Below are positions 8,447 through 16,644 of a stretch of DNA of 38,893 bases, piece after piece. Origin of the DNA: Candidatus Omnitrophota bacterium (GTDB taxonomy: Bacteria; Omnitrophota; Gorgyraeia; Gygaellales; Profunditerraquicolaceae); contig JAKPTF010000061.1 in the NCBI GenBank assembly GCA_029571225.1, positions 67,051-105,943 of the forward strand, given 5' to 3'. Numbering within the stretch: the stretch's first letter is position 1; each line of letters begins with the position of its first letter. The position numbers and the translations under genes are program-made. The notes under the pieces are model-generated. The model was not told the DNA's origin, made no database searches, and saw only the letters and a list, made by a program, of their open reading frames with translations.

Positions 8447-9628
8447 CTACTGCCCGACCCCGGGCGGGGCTTTTTTCCATTCATATCCCCGCAGGGCTTC
8501 TTCAAATCCGAGATCAAACAGCGATTTCATTTCCACAGGATCGAACGGCTCCCGCGCTCTCGACACATGGGACGCCGGTATATACGCGAGGTTGAACTCT
8601 CCGCGGCCTTCGCGGGTGAACATATAAAGCCGGTAAATATCCCCGATGCTCTGGGACGTGGTCAATGTATCGACCGCGCGCTCAGCAATCGCCAGTATCC
8701 TGTCAGGGATTTCCTTATACAGTGAATCGACGTAACCGTTGCGTATAACGTACACGACATATTTGTTCCGGGAGGCATCGATGTTTTTTTCCTTAAGCGC
8801 TTTTTCCATTCCCTGCACCACGTCATAAAGGAAAAAAACCTGTTTGGAGATTCCTCCGTCCACATGCATCTCGTCATAGACCTCGCCATCCGCTTCTGCC
8901 TCGAGATATACCGGAGGGAACGCGATGGGGATGGACGCGGACGCCAGAATGATCTTGCGGAACAGCTTCAGCGCTTTCTCGTTGCCGATGGAAGCGATCC
9001 TGCCTATATCCCAGATCGTCAGGCGCTGCGCATCGAGGTTGGTCGTGCCGACATAAAGCCTGCGGCCGCGCGCATACTCTGCTGCCACGGCCTTAAGCAG
9101 ATCCTCATCAAAATACCGCTCGATGAGCCGCGCGAGCGGTTTTGTGCTGGCGAACGAATTGGAGAACGGAATGCGCAGGCGCACAAGGTCCCTGGTGGAA
9201 TACTTTGTGTAGAATTCTTTCAAAGTGGCGTCGTAGGCGCTGCCGAGGAACGCGAACGGAGCAATGACCGCGCCGGTGCTGATGCCTGTCACCACCCTGA
9301 ATTCAGGCCGTGTCCCTTTTTGCGACCAGCCGCTCAATATCCCGGCGCCGTATGCGCCGTTCGCCCCGCCGCCGGAGATTGCCAGCAGATGGTACGTCCT
9401 CTTTTCCTGCGGATCGAACGACGCGCCACTGCCCTTCTGTTCCTGTTCGAGCAGGGTGACGAAATCCTGTTTGAACCCGTCGTTGGGGCTTCCGCCGAAC
9501 GTCCTGATATTCTGCATGCCGTATATGCTGACGGAATCAAGCATATCGGGGGGCACGGCGTGGCGCACGGTCGCGCAGCCGCAAAAAAGGAACGCCGCAA
9601 GACTCAATAAATAAAAAAGTTTTGTCAT
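8447..9628 (-). CDS. Patatin-like phospholipase lipoprotein
   Basis: 393 residues. The N-terminus MTKLFYLLSLAAFLFCGCAT has a lipobox-like end, so a lipidated, membrane-attached protein is likely. Catalytic features of the patatin fold are visible: GGGANGAYGAG (oxyanion hole), GISTG (nucleophile Ser, GxSxG) and HVDGG with the Asp of the Ser-Asp dyad. Patatins hydrolyse acyl esters of membrane lipids. The ATG at 9628 lies 2 nt after the stop of the radical SAM gene, with no clear Shine-Dalgarno site, so coupling is likely. It lies 13 nt upstream of the YeeE pair. Confidence 0.87.
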   Translation of the reverse strand: MTKLFYLLSLAAFLFCGCATVRHAVPPDMLDSVSIYGMQNIRTFGGSPNDGFKQDFVTLLEQEQKGSGASFDPQEKRTYHLLAISGGGANGAYGAGILSGWSQKGTRPEFRVVTGISTGAVIAPFAFLGSAYDATLKEFYTKYSTRDLVRLRIPFSNSFASTKPLARLIERYFDEDLLKAVAAEYARGRRLYVGTTNLDAQRLTIWDIGRIASIGNEKALKLFRKIILASASIPIAFPPVYLEAEADGEVYDEMHVDGGISKQVFFLYDVVQGMEKALKEKNIDASRNKYVVYVIRNGYVDSLYKEIPDRILAIAERAVDTLTTSQSIGDIYRLYMFTREGRGEFNLAYIPASHVSRAREPFDPVEMKSLFDLGFEEALRGYEWKKAPPGVGQ

Positions 9629-9630
9629 GG

Positions 9631-10611
9631 TCACCAGCGCCAGCTGGCCGGCGTCTTGGCGCAGAGCATGCAAACAGGCGATTTGATCTCCTGGATACGG
9701 CGGATGGGATGATCGAAAAAAGAACCCAAAAGATACGCTTCCGTATATACGGCGCAGCAGCGATACAGCCGTCCGTCGGTATCAACGGAAACCTGGTCAT
9801 TGAGCATCGGGCACACGCGGTAATCCGGCAGGACCTTCATCAGCCGTTCTTCGCGATCGAGGTCGATGAACCGGCGGTAATACACGCCCCAGCGTTTTTT
9901 GTCCCGGTGATAGGCGACCGTCGCTTCAACGCCCGGGATAAAACAACGAACGAGCTCGAACTCCAGCCCGTTCTCCGCGCAAAACTTTCGGGCCGCATCC
10001 TCCTGGTGTCCGTTATACAGATAGCTGTGGAAACGCACGCGTATCCGCGTTCTGCGGCCCTGCGAGGCGCGCTCCCGGGCAAGGGCACGGATATTTTCCA
10101 AAACGACGGAAATATCTCCGTTGCAATGGTTCCTGCCGTACATTTCCTGCGTCATGCCCGATATCGAAACCGCGACCGTATCGATGCCGGAGCCAATGAG
10201 CGCTTTCGCGTCTTTAAGGACGTTGAGATTCGTGAAGACGACTATCTCGGTTTTCGGCATGCAGGCCCTGGCATACGAGATCATGCGGGGCAACGCCGGA
10301 TTCAGAAGTGATTCTCCCCAGTTGCCGAACCAGACCGCGCGAAAATAAACCCGTTCCGCCGCGATCTTGTCGATGATCCGCGTAAAAAGCCCGTATTCCA
10401 TCATTGGCTTTCGCGCGCGCCTCATCGCCAGGGCTTCGTTGTTCGGGCACATGGAGCACCAGAGATTGCAGTCAGCGACGTCGATATTCAGGACAGCGCG
10501 GCGGCGGGAAAAACGCTTGAGATAATGGCAGGCACACCTGGCTGCGGTGCGACATGAGGCAGGGAGGATATTTTTTGCTGATTCGCGTATTGCGTCGTTT
10601 AGGCCGGGCAT
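9631..10611 (-). CDS. Radical SAM/SPASM-like enzyme
   Basis: 326 residues. The radical SAM cluster motif is DCNLWCSMCP (CxxxCxxC, about residues 48-55), followed by a partial TIM barrel with WGESLLNP (the GGE-like SAM motif region). Near the C-terminus, CP...YRCCAVY...CMLCA gives extra Cys residues typical of a SPASM or twitch domain that binds an auxiliary Fe-S cluster. Such enzymes modify peptides, sugars or lipids. Neighbours (patatin, TPR lipoprotein) give no clear substrate. ATG at 10611 follows TAAGGCG, 6 nt after the TPR gene. Confidence 0.85.
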   Translation of the reverse strand: MPGLNDAIRESAKNILPASCRTAARCACHYLKRFSRRRAVLNIDVADCNLWCSMCPNNEALAMRRARKPMMEYGLFTRIIDKIAAERVYFRAVWFGNWGESLLNPALPRMISYARACMPKTEIVVFTNLNVLKDAKALIGSGIDTVAVSISGMTQEMYGRNHCNGDISVVLENIRALARERASQGRRTRIRVRFHSYLYNGHQEDAARKFCAENGLEFELVRCFIPGVEATVAYHRDKKRWGVYYRRFIDLDREERLMKVLPDYRVCPMLNDQVSVDTDGRLYRCCAVYTEAYLLGSFFDHPIRRIQEIKSPVCMLCAKTPASWRW

Positions 10612-10617
10612 AACGCC

Positions 10618-11319
10618 TTACTTTGCCGCAGGCTCGGCCTGCGTGCCCAGATCGGATGAAGGGAGCGTTTTGACGATGACCTTGCCTCCGATATCAAGCC
10701 TGACATGATACTGCGTTATCTCGATGACCCTCGCCTTGTTGACCATGGAGCCGACGCCGACGATTTCGTCATTGATGATGGCAAGATATCCCTGCGTGTT
10801 GTCAAGCATGATCCCGGTCAATATGAATTCGTCCGCTCCGAAGATCTTGCCTGCCGCCATGATTTTTTTCTTAAGCGCAGAAACGTTCATACCCAGGCTT
10901 TCGGCCTTGTTCGCGTCCGCCAGGGCTTTCTCGTAATCGTTGACGGCAAAATATGCCTTACTGCGGTTATTATAGAACTCGGCGGTCCCTGAGTCCAGCT
11001 CGATCGCCCTGGAGAAATCAACGATGGCAAACGGAATATTGCCCATCTTCTCATAAGTGCTGCCCCGTGCCGAGTAGAACCTGGCATTCTTCGGCTCCAG
11101 TTTAACAGCCTGGTTGAACACACTAACAGCCTCGCTCCATTGCCCTTTGTTATATAAGCCGAGGGCGCGGCTGAACAGCTCCTGGGCAGAGGCCTGAGGA
11201 GAAACCTGCTTCGGGGCGCCTGCTTTTTCAGGCCCTTTCATCTGACATCCGCACAGGAGAAAACCCGCGCACAGGGCCGCGGCAGCCGTCAATGCCGGAA
11301 ATTTGATATATTTATCCAT
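10618..11319 (-). CDS. TPR repeat lipoprotein
   Basis: 233 residues from ATG 11319 (AAAGGAG upstream). The signal peptide ends in LLCGCQ, a lipobox-type cleavage site. Three TPR units (about residues 45-150: LYNKGQWSEAVSVFNQAVKL, YEKMGNIPFAIVDFSRAIEL, YFAVNDYEKALADANKAE) are followed by a beta-rich domain with GYLAIINDEIVGVGS. The latter resembles domains of pilus or secretion accessory lipoproteins. It is probably a periplasm-facing scaffold. Its start overlaps the end of the DUF3795 gene by 8 nt. Confidence 0.78.
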   Translation of the reverse strand: MDKYIKFPALTAAAALCAGFLLCGCQMKGPEKAGAPKQVSPQASAQELFSRALGLYNKGQWSEAVSVFNQAVKLEPKNARFYSARGSTYEKMGNIPFAIVDFSRAIELDSGTAEFYNNRSKAYFAVNDYEKALADANKAESLGMNVSALKKKIMAAGKIFGADEFILTGIMLDNTQGYLAIINDEIVGVGSMVNKARVIEITQYHVRLDIGGKVIVKTLPSSDLGTQAEPAAK

Positions 11320-11650
11320 TATTTCTCCTTTCTTTCTCAAGGTTCTCCTTCGCTTCAGGAGCGTGATCAAGCACAAAACTCACGTCCGTACAGGGAAAAT
11401 CAACGCACTCGACGCATGTGTTGAATTTCTTATTGGAACAGCACGCGCGGATCTTGCACAGGTTATTGCAATAAAAAGACTTCCTGGCACCTGTCTTGCA
11501 GCCGTCGCAATAGACGTGTTCCGGCTTCACGTCGGAATGGAATTGCCTTGACCATTTCCGCGCCACCGCGGCGATCTTCTTGGCGTCATCAGCCTGGGTG
11601 GCCAGATATCCTTCACACTTCGAACAATCCAAGCCGCAATAAGCGATCAA
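11312..11650 (-). CDS. DUF3795 cysteine-rich protein
   Basis: 112 residues. MIAYCGLDCSKCEGYLAT and later YCDGC, CNNLCKIRACC and CVECVDFPC match DUF3795, a small family with about eleven Cys that likely binds zinc or an iron-sulfur cluster. Function is unknown. The start is a TTG at 11650 with CGGAGG at the proper distance; no nearby ATG fits the conserved N-terminus. A promoter lies at 11689-11716, and this gene heads a run to the YeeE pair. Confidence 0.8.
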   Translation of the reverse strand: MIAYCGLDCSKCEGYLATQADDAKKIAAVARKWSRQFHSDVKPEHVYCDGCKTGARKSFYCNNLCKIRACCSNKKFNTCVECVDFPCTDVSFVLDHAPEAKENLEKERRNNG

Positions 11651-11688
11651 AATAGCCTCCGTAGCGCATGCGCGTCCTTTTGACCACT

Positions 11689-11716
11689 ATTATAAACCCT
11701 GCCGCGGCGTTAGCAA
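11689..11716 (-). promoter_or_regulatory. Promoter of the DUF3795-TPR-rSAM-patatin-YeeE run
   Basis: TTGCTA (11716-11711), 16-nt spacer, perfect TATAAT (11694-11689), about 40 nt before the TTG start. Confidence 0.65.
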
Positions 11717-11720
11717 GACA

Positions 11721-11777
11721 AAATAATAGGGACGGTTCTCCCTCAAAGGGAAGAACCGTCCCTATGACCTATTATTA
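11721..11777. repeat. REP-like imperfect palindrome
   Basis: AATAATAGGGACGGTTCTCC, then CTCAAAG, then GGAAGAACCGTCCCTAT...ATTATT fold into one long hairpin; the right arm carries about 7 extra bases. GGGACGGTTCT-type arms are common in REP elements mobilised by RAYT transposases. It sits after the ferritin-like gene. No RAYT gene is in the window. Confidence 0.6.
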
Positions 11778-11791
11778 TTTAAACGCCCCGC

Positions 11792-12088
11792 CTACTTCCT
11801 TATCTCTTCCTCTACTTCCTTGGCGCCTTCTTTATAGAACTTCTCTTCGTCAGGAGCCAGCTCTTTCAAAAGCCGCAGGAACTCGCCCGCGTGCACGCGC
11901 TCTTCATCAGCGATATCCCTGAGGACTTCCTGCGCCAGCTTATTGTCGGTCGATTCGGCCAGCTGCATATACATCTGGATCGCCTCGTACTCCGCAGCCA
12001 CCATAAAACGTATAGCGCGGATGAGTTCTTCAGCCGTGACCTTCCTATCCTTCTTCATTCCTGCAAACGGGCTTCCGAATTCAGGCAT
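11792..12088 (-). CDS. Small ferritin-like/rubrerythrin-type di-iron protein
   Basis: 98 residues, mostly two helices. EELIRAIRFMVAAEYEAIQM carries the first Glu, and DEERVHAGEFLRLL carries the ExxH ligand motif. One helical hairpin holds only half of a four-helix ferritin bundle, so it must dimerise to build the di-iron site, as in short ferritin-like proteins that include encapsulin cargo. No encapsulin shell gene is present here. It is the last gene of the Fur-headed run, 15 nt after mscS, which fits iron storage or peroxide defence. Confidence 0.8.
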   Translation of the reverse strand: MPEFGSPFAGMKKDRKVTAEELIRAIRFMVAAEYEAIQMYMQLAESTDNKLAQEVLRDIADEERVHAGEFLRLLKELAPDEEKFYKEGAKEVEEEIRK

Positions 12089-12103
12089 TGCGCGCCTCCT
12101 TTC

Positions 12104-13159
12104 CTATGCCGCTTTGTTCACAAACAGCGTCTGCGTCGGATACGCAAACTCGATCTTGCGCTTTTCGAATTCTTCTTTGATTTTGAAATTGATCTCCTGC
12201 TGGATATCCATATATTTGTTGTAATCCGGGCTTAAAACAAAATACACCACCTCGAAAATCAGGCTGAAATCTCCGTAGCTGAAGAAATGCGCGCGGTCAA
12301 AAGCCGTCTCTTTCGTATTTCTGACAGCTTGCTCGATGATCCGGGGGATCTCCTTGAGCTGGGCAAGCGTTGTCTGGTAGGTCACCCCGAGGCGGAACAC
12401 AACGCGCCGTTTTTCCATGACCTTGTAATTGCGCACGCGCGAATCCGTCAGGTCGGTATTTGAGAATATCAACTGCTCGCCGCTCAAGCTGCGGATGCGG
12501 GTCGTCTTGACGCCGATCTGCTCGACCGTGCCCATATAATCGCCCACGACAATGAAATCCCCGAGTTTGAACGGCCGGTCGAACACGATGCAGAAATAGC
12601 TGAAGAAATCTTTCAAAAGCGCCTGCGCTGCAATCGCGACCGCCACGCCGCCGATGCCCAGGCCTGCCAGGAGCGTGGAGACCTTGAAACCGATATTGTC
12701 GAGGAAGATGACCGCGGCGATGCCCCAGATGAGGAATTTGACGACCTTGAACATGCCCTCGAGGCTGCGCACGAGGGTTATATCTTCCTGCTTCTTCGAC
12801 AAATACACCTGCAGGCTGTAACCGATGAACATCATCACGATGCGCGCGGCGAAGAACATGACCACTGCCATCTGAACGATATTGAGCGCCTTGTCCACGT
12901 GCGGCGGCACGGTCAGGATCTTCAGGCTCACGTAAAGGCAGCTTACATATAACGCCGGCAGGACGATCTTCTCGAGCATCCGGACAAGCAGGTCGTCGAA
13001 CTTGGTCGTCGTTCTCGCTGCCAGCCTTTTCAGATGCGCGACCACGGCCACGATCACCAGCTTCACGAACAGGCCGCTTACCAGCAGCGTGCACAGCGCG
13101 ATAATATAATCAAGGATGCGATTGTGCCAGAAAACCCGCTCCAGAATGGTCATATCCAT
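12104..13159 (-). CDS. mscS: MscS family mechanosensitive channel
   Basis: 351 residues from the ATG at 13159 (GAGGAGG upstream). Four or five membrane segments come first. The pore helix follows with Gly/Ala-rich STLLAGLGIGGVAVAIAAQ and the start of the beta domain, FFSYFCIVFDRPFKLGDFIV, both diagnostic of MscS. The C-terminal cytoplasmic domain ends in EFAYPTQTLFV. The channel opens when membrane tension rises and releases solutes. It lies 16 nt from the membrane-protein gene and 15 nt from the ferritin-like gene. Confidence 0.92.
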   Translation of the reverse strand: MDMTILERVFWHNRILDYIIALCTLLVSGLFVKLVIVAVVAHLKRLAARTTTKFDDLLVRMLEKIVLPALYVSCLYVSLKILTVPPHVDKALNIVQMAVVMFFAARIVMMFIGYSLQVYLSKKQEDITLVRSLEGMFKVVKFLIWGIAAVIFLDNIGFKVSTLLAGLGIGGVAVAIAAQALLKDFFSYFCIVFDRPFKLGDFIVVGDYMGTVEQIGVKTTRIRSLSGEQLIFSNTDLTDSRVRNYKVMEKRRVVFRLGVTYQTTLAQLKEIPRIIEQAVRNTKETAFDRAHFFSYGDFSLIFEVVYFVLSPDYNKYMDIQQEINFKIKEEFEKRKIEFAYPTQTLFVNKAA

Positions 13160-13175
13160 GATTACCTCCTCGATC

Positions 13176-13808
13176 TCAATGGCCGCAGCAGCAGGAATGC
13201 TTATGCTCGCCCGGCACGAACAACAGCGGAAACACGATGTCGCCGAAACAGCACGGGATCCACACCGCAAGGAACAAAAAGACGAATATGCCCAGATACG
13301 GGACCGAACGGCCGTGGTCAAGCGCCATGAGCATATGGAACAGCGACGCCCAGGTGCTGACGAGCACGTGGAACGCGTGCGGGGACTTCGTGAGGGGCTT
13401 CTTATACCCGATGACGATCGCCGCGGTGACCAGTGGATTGATGAACCACCATTTTTCCACGAAGCCGATATGCACGTGGCGATGCGGCATGGACAGAAGC
13501 GCCTCTCCCCAGAACGGAATGAGCGAATCGCTTAATGTGCCCACGGATACCGAACCCACATACCCGATGATCATGACCTTCAAGAACAGTTTGACGCCCT
13601 GCGGCTCTTTTGCGAGATACTTGCGGTACATCGCCGCGGTCACAACCGCGCTCAAGCACAGATGCAGCGGATGGAACACATAGAACATGTTCTCTGCGAT
13701 GTCATGGGGGATGTCGCGAAAAACGATCACCAGAACGATACCCGTTAATGCGCCGAACAGCGTGAACGGAGCATGAGACCGCAGTTCGTTGATTATTTTT
13801 CCGAACAT
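13176..13808 (-). CDS. Fur-coupled polytopic membrane protein with His/Cys-rich tail (unknown family)
   Basis: 210 residues and about six membrane segments. I do not recognise the family. Possible metal ligands are concentrated in HPLHLCLS (about residues 42-50), MPHRHVHIGF (about 105-115), FHML..LDHGR and a tail reading GEHKHSCCCGH. ATG 13808 follows AGGGGA and overlaps the end of fur by 16 nt, so the two are translationally coupled. This suggests a metal transport or metal-sensing membrane protein under control of its Fur-type neighbour. That is inference from context and residue composition only. Confidence 0.7.
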   Translation of the reverse strand: MFGKIINELRSHAPFTLFGALTGIVLVIVFRDIPHDIAENMFYVFHPLHLCLSAVVTAAMYRKYLAKEPQGVKLFLKVMIIGYVGSVSVGTLSDSLIPFWGEALLSMPHRHVHIGFVEKWWFINPLVTAAIVIGYKKPLTKSPHAFHVLVSTWASLFHMLMALDHGRSVPYLGIFVFLFLAVWIPCCFGDIVFPLLFVPGEHKHSCCCGH

Positions 13809-14254
13809 ACGAACATCCCCTTTCCCCAAACCCGGTCCCGGTGCGGCGCTGCCTTTGCGCAGCCTCCGCACACGCCGTTGACCTGGATAAAATGGCTCAC
13901 GACCGTATAACCCTTGATCTTTTTTGCGCTATCAAAGGCGCAATCCTCTATATTGTCCACCTTGCCGCACCTGATGCAGGTGATATGATGGTGATGATGG
14001 CTGCCGGCGCATAACCCGTAATGCTTTTTCCGGTCGAACTGCTGGATCCTCGTGAGAATCCCGCACTCGACCAGGCTCTCGAGATTCCGGTAAACGCCCG
14101 GCAGGCCGCAGCGGCTGAATCGCTTCTGCAGCCTGCTCCAGATATCTTCAGCGGTAAAATGCGTGTTATGATCGACGAAAAGCCCGATGATCGCCAGCCT
14201 GCGGGGGGTGAGTTTGAGGCCGCCTGCCTTCAATTTGTTGCAATACCGCTCCAC
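13793..14254 (-). CDS. Fur family metalloregulator
   Basis: 153 residues. The N-terminal winged helix contains LTPRRLAIIGLF and GVYRNLESLVECGIL (DNA-recognition helix region). HHHHHITCIRCG gives the metal-site histidines and the first structural Cys pair, and CGGCAKA gives the second CxxC that holds Zn(II). Fur, Zur and PerR cannot be told apart from this. The start is a GTG at 14254 with GGAGGAGG upstream. A perfect palindrome at 14267-14287 lies between promoter and start, so autoregulation is likely. Confidence 0.9.
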   Translation of the reverse strand: MERYCNKLKAGGLKLTPRRLAIIGLFVDHNTHFTAEDIWSRLQKRFSRCGLPGVYRNLESLVECGILTRIQQFDRKKHYGLCAGSHHHHHITCIRCGKVDNIEDCAFDSAKKIKGYTVVSHFIQVNGVCGGCAKAAPHRDRVWGKGMFVCSEK

Positions 14255-14266
14255 GCCGCCTCCTCC

Positions 14267-14287
14267 AAATAGAAATAACTTCTATTT
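14267..14287. promoter_or_regulatory. Palindromic operator (Fur-box-like) before fur
   Basis: AAATAGAA, five bases, TTCTATTT: perfect 8-bp arms, 21 bp in total, AT-rich and of Fur-box size. It overlaps the predicted -10/+1 region. Most likely bound by the Fur protein encoded next to it. Confidence 0.7.
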
Positions 14288-14315
14288 ATATTAACAAAAA
14301 AAAACGTTTTGTCAA
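14285..14315 (-). promoter_or_regulatory. Promoter of the fur operon
   Basis: TTGACA at 14315-14310 is a perfect -35 box and overlaps the alkD stop codon. The -10 box is ambiguous: TAATAT with a 16-nt spacer or TATAAA with 19 nt. Confidence 0.6.
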
Positions 14316-15022
14316 GCAGCGCGCATCGCTTTTGCTTTCAGCGCGGGGGGCATTTTTTCGATGGCGTAACGCAGCGCGGTCCGGGGCATGCGGGATCTAT
14401 GTTCCATGACATAATCGAAGACCTCGTTCCGGTGCGATTCGCTCGCTGCCTTAAGCAGCCAGCCATAGCCCTTCTGCACCAGGTCCTCTTTGTCCGTCAG
14501 CAGGATGTCCGCCATATCAAAAATATCTTTGAGGAATTTCCCATGGCGCGCAGGCAGGATCAGCGTTACCGCAGCGGCCCTGCGCATCCAGAGGTTCTTT
14601 GATCTTGCCCATTGTTTGAGCGCAGCGATGTGCGCCGGATACATCTCGATGAAAGCGCCAACGGTGTGATTGCAAAGCGTATCGCAGCTTGCCCAATTGC
14701 TCACATACGCATTGACCCAGCGCTCGAACAACCTGATGTCAGCCGGCTCAAAATCTTTTCGCAGGTTATACGCCCACACGCAGGCGATATACCCTTCTTC
14801 CATATACCCGGACTGCCACAGGGTATCGCACAGGCCGAAGACCTGCGCCTTGCCCCGGGCCTTGACCGTTTTGAACTTATCTTTTGCGATCGCGGTCACC
14901 GCCGCAGTCTTCATGCCGTAGCATTTGACCGGCTCTTTGAAATACCGCTTCACGCCCTCGCGGATCTTGGCATCGGCTTTTTTCTTCAATTCAGCGCGTA
15001 TATCGGCAATAATCCGATCCAT
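14312..15022 (-). CDS. DNA alkylation repair protein (AlkD-like)
   Basis: 236 residues made of HEAT-like helical repeats. Matches the AlkD/DUF DNA-alkylation-repair family: KCYGMKTAAVTAIAKD, DTLWQSGYMEEGYIACVWAY (with the family's W..G..E..) , NWASCDTLCNHTVG (the conserved WD/WASCD region), and RRAAAVTLILPARHGK. AlkD excises positively charged alkylated bases without flipping them. It ends at the fur promoter. ATG 15022 lies 3 nt after the yjbQ stop, so these genes are coupled. Confidence 0.85.
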   Translation of the reverse strand: MDRIIADIRAELKKKADAKIREGVKRYFKEPVKCYGMKTAAVTAIAKDKFKTVKARGKAQVFGLCDTLWQSGYMEEGYIACVWAYNLRKDFEPADIRLFERWVNAYVSNWASCDTLCNHTVGAFIEMYPAHIAALKQWARSKNLWMRRAAAVTLILPARHGKFLKDIFDMADILLTDKEDLVQKGYGWLLKAASESHRNEVFDYVMEHRSRMPRTALRYAIEKMPPALKAKAMRAA

Positions 15023-15025
15023 GCA

Positions 15026-15445
15026 TCATTCTCCGATGAACTGAAGGATGACTTTCCGCTGCCGCGGCCTGTGGTCGAATTCAGCCAGCACGATCTGCTG
15101 CCAGGTGCCCAGCATCAATTCCCCGTCGCGAAACGGCACGACCAGCGACGGCCCCTGCAAAGCAGCGCGCACGTGGCTGAAGCCGTTGGCGTCGCCCCAG
15201 GTCTCGTCATGCGCGTATGGTTTCCCTTGAGGCGCGAGCTTCTCATACAAAGCAGTCATATCCTTGATAAGCCCCGGTTCGTATTCGAAAGACGTTATTG
15301 CCGCGGTCGAGCCGACGACAAAAACAGTCACATTGCCTTCACGCAGCCCCGAGGCATCCAGCTTATTCTTCACGGAAGCGGTGATATCGATCAGGTCACC
15401 GGCTCCTGCGGTCTTCAAACCGATCTCTTCGGTGATCACACGCAT
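15026..15445 (-). CDS. yjbQ: YjbQ family protein (UPF0047; secondary thiamine phosphate synthase)
   Basis: 139 residues. ITEEIGLKTAGAGDLIDITA at the N-terminus, FVVGSTAAITSFEYEPGLIKD, HDETWGDANGFSHVRAALQG and LGTWQQIVLAEFDHRPRQRK match the UPF0047/YjbQ fold with its conserved His and Glu. E. coli YjbQ shows weak thiamine phosphate synthase activity in vivo, though the true role is debated. Its presence with Thi4 in one window is suggestive but the genes are 11 kb apart and no riboswitch precedes yjbQ. It lies 10 nt after the SagB-like gene. Confidence 0.9.
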   Translation of the reverse strand: MRVITEEIGLKTAGAGDLIDITASVKNKLDASGLREGNVTVFVVGSTAAITSFEYEPGLIKDMTALYEKLAPQGKPYAHDETWGDANGFSHVRAALQGPSLVVPFRDGELMLGTWQQIVLAEFDHRPRQRKVILQFIGE

Positions 15446-15455
15446 GGCATCGCGG

Positions 15456-16100
15456 CTATTTGGGGTATCCGACTGACTGCATCAGGATGATTTTTTGATC
15501 AGGGGTGAGTTTCATCGCCTTGATCAACGGGCCAGGCTCGAACAATCCCCTCACTACCGTTGAAAGGCCTTCAGACGTGCAGAACAAATAGACGTTTTCA
15601 GCGATAAAGCCCGTATCCATCGCGGCCCAGGACTCCTTCTGGGTGCCGAACCTTCCTTTTTTAGAATAATCGGCGACGTAGATCAGGTTCACGGGCGCGG
15701 TCCTGACAAAATCCTGCATCCCGGTAAGACCGCGGATATCGTCGCCGGAAATCAGCTCCAGGGCATTGTCCTGCGCGTTATACCGCCAGAGCCCGTCCGC
15801 CTTGGCGATATAAATATCGATCTCCTGCACATTCGCCGCAGACGGCGCTGTGCGGCGCCCGTCAGGCCGGGTGATCCCGAACCCTGCCCAGAGCATATCG
15901 GAAAGCGTCTGCAAAGATATTTCTTTCGCGCTGTAATCCCGCCCGCTCTTTCGCTGTTTCAATGCCTGCATGAGCGGCATGCCTCCCTCGGTCTTCGGCG
16001 CAGGAAGCCGAACAAGCGCTGCCTGCTCTGCCGCGTGACAAAACGCGTTTGGCGCGAACACACACAGCCCCATCAAAAGAATACACGCTATTTTCTTCAT
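15456..16100 (-). CDS. Exported SagB/nitroreductase-type flavoprotein
   Basis: About 214 residues from the ATG at 16100; the ATG at 16106 is too close to the GAGG ribosome site. A signal peptide (MKKIACILLMGLCVFAPNAF) precedes a nitroreductase fold: ALKQRKSGRDYSAKEISLQT is the FMN-binding Arg region, RRTAPSAANVQEIDIYI the central block, and MQSVGYPK the end. Periplasmic SagB-like nitroreductases occur in many anaerobes. The substrate is unknown. It forms a run with DUF2284 (11 nt upstream), yjbQ and alkD. Confidence 0.82.
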   Translation of the reverse strand: MKKIACILLMGLCVFAPNAFCHAAEQAALVRLPAPKTEGGMPLMQALKQRKSGRDYSAKEISLQTLSDMLWAGFGITRPDGRRTAPSAANVQEIDIYIAKADGLWRYNAQDNALELISGDDIRGLTGMQDFVRTAPVNLIYVADYSKKGRFGTQKESWAAMDTGFIAENVYLFCTSEGLSTVVRGLFEPGPLIKAMKLTPDQKIILMQSVGYPK

Positions 16101-16110
16101 ACGCATCGCC

Positions 16111-16608
16111 TCACTCGATCAAAACCACCCCGTAATAATTACCCTTGCAATTCGTATCTTTGAGCACTCTGATGGGATAGCCGTTGGCGCGGGCAGTCGC
16201 ATACACATCGATGCCGCACGCCTCCATCGCCGGCCTGGTCTTTTCAGTATGCCTGCAGAATTCAGAACACGAACTGCACAACTGGCACGGCCCAGCTCCC
16301 ATGCCAAAGGCCTTGTAATACCCGTCCAGGAATATCTCCCGCTCTAATTTTGGAATAAGGCCGTGGATGTCCGTATATTCGTCGCCGTGCACGAGGATCG
16401 CTTTTTTGTAAAAACTCAAAGCGCGCCGCGTCTCTTCGGGCTTCGGGGAATTCGGCGGGCATGTCAGACTTTGGCCATATCCGTCGCAGCCGAACTGGCA
16501 TCTCAATCGCACCCATTCAGCGACCACAATGGACCTGACCGGGATGATCTTCGCTTCTTTGGCGCCGAGCTTCTTTGCGGATCTTATATACTTCGTATAG
16601 GCAGGCAT
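16111..16608 (-). CDS. DUF2284 metal-binding protein
   Basis: 165 residues. RCQFGCDGYGQSLTCPPNSP and GPCQLCSSCSEFCRHTEKTR supply two Cys clusters, and RPAMEACGIDVYATA follows; this is the DUF2284 pattern, thought to bind a metal or Fe-S centre. Function not known. ATG 16608 has only a weak AGGA site. A promoter is seen at 16645-16673, so this gene heads the run to alkD. Confidence 0.85.
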   Translation of the reverse strand: MPAYTKYIRSAKKLGAKEAKIIPVRSIVVAEWVRLRCQFGCDGYGQSLTCPPNSPKPEETRRALSFYKKAILVHGDEYTDIHGLIPKLEREIFLDGYYKAFGMGAGPCQLCSSCSEFCRHTEKTRPAMEACGIDVYATARANGYPIRVLKDTNCKGNYYGVVLIE

Positions 16609-16644
16609 GATTGATAATCCTGTCGACTTGTCATTCGCATGCTC

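Noticed and set aside
11792-12088. Encapsulin cargo ferritin
   Set aside because: No shell gene and no recognisable cargo-targeting tail.
13793-14254. Naming the regulator Zur or PerR
   Set aside because: The metal ligands seen are shared by Fur, Zur and PerR; no decisive residue could be read.
14612-15490. Plus-strand open frame (292 codons) across alkD and yjbQ
   Set aside because: Antisense to two genes with conserved motifs; composition follows the codon pattern of the minus-strand genes.
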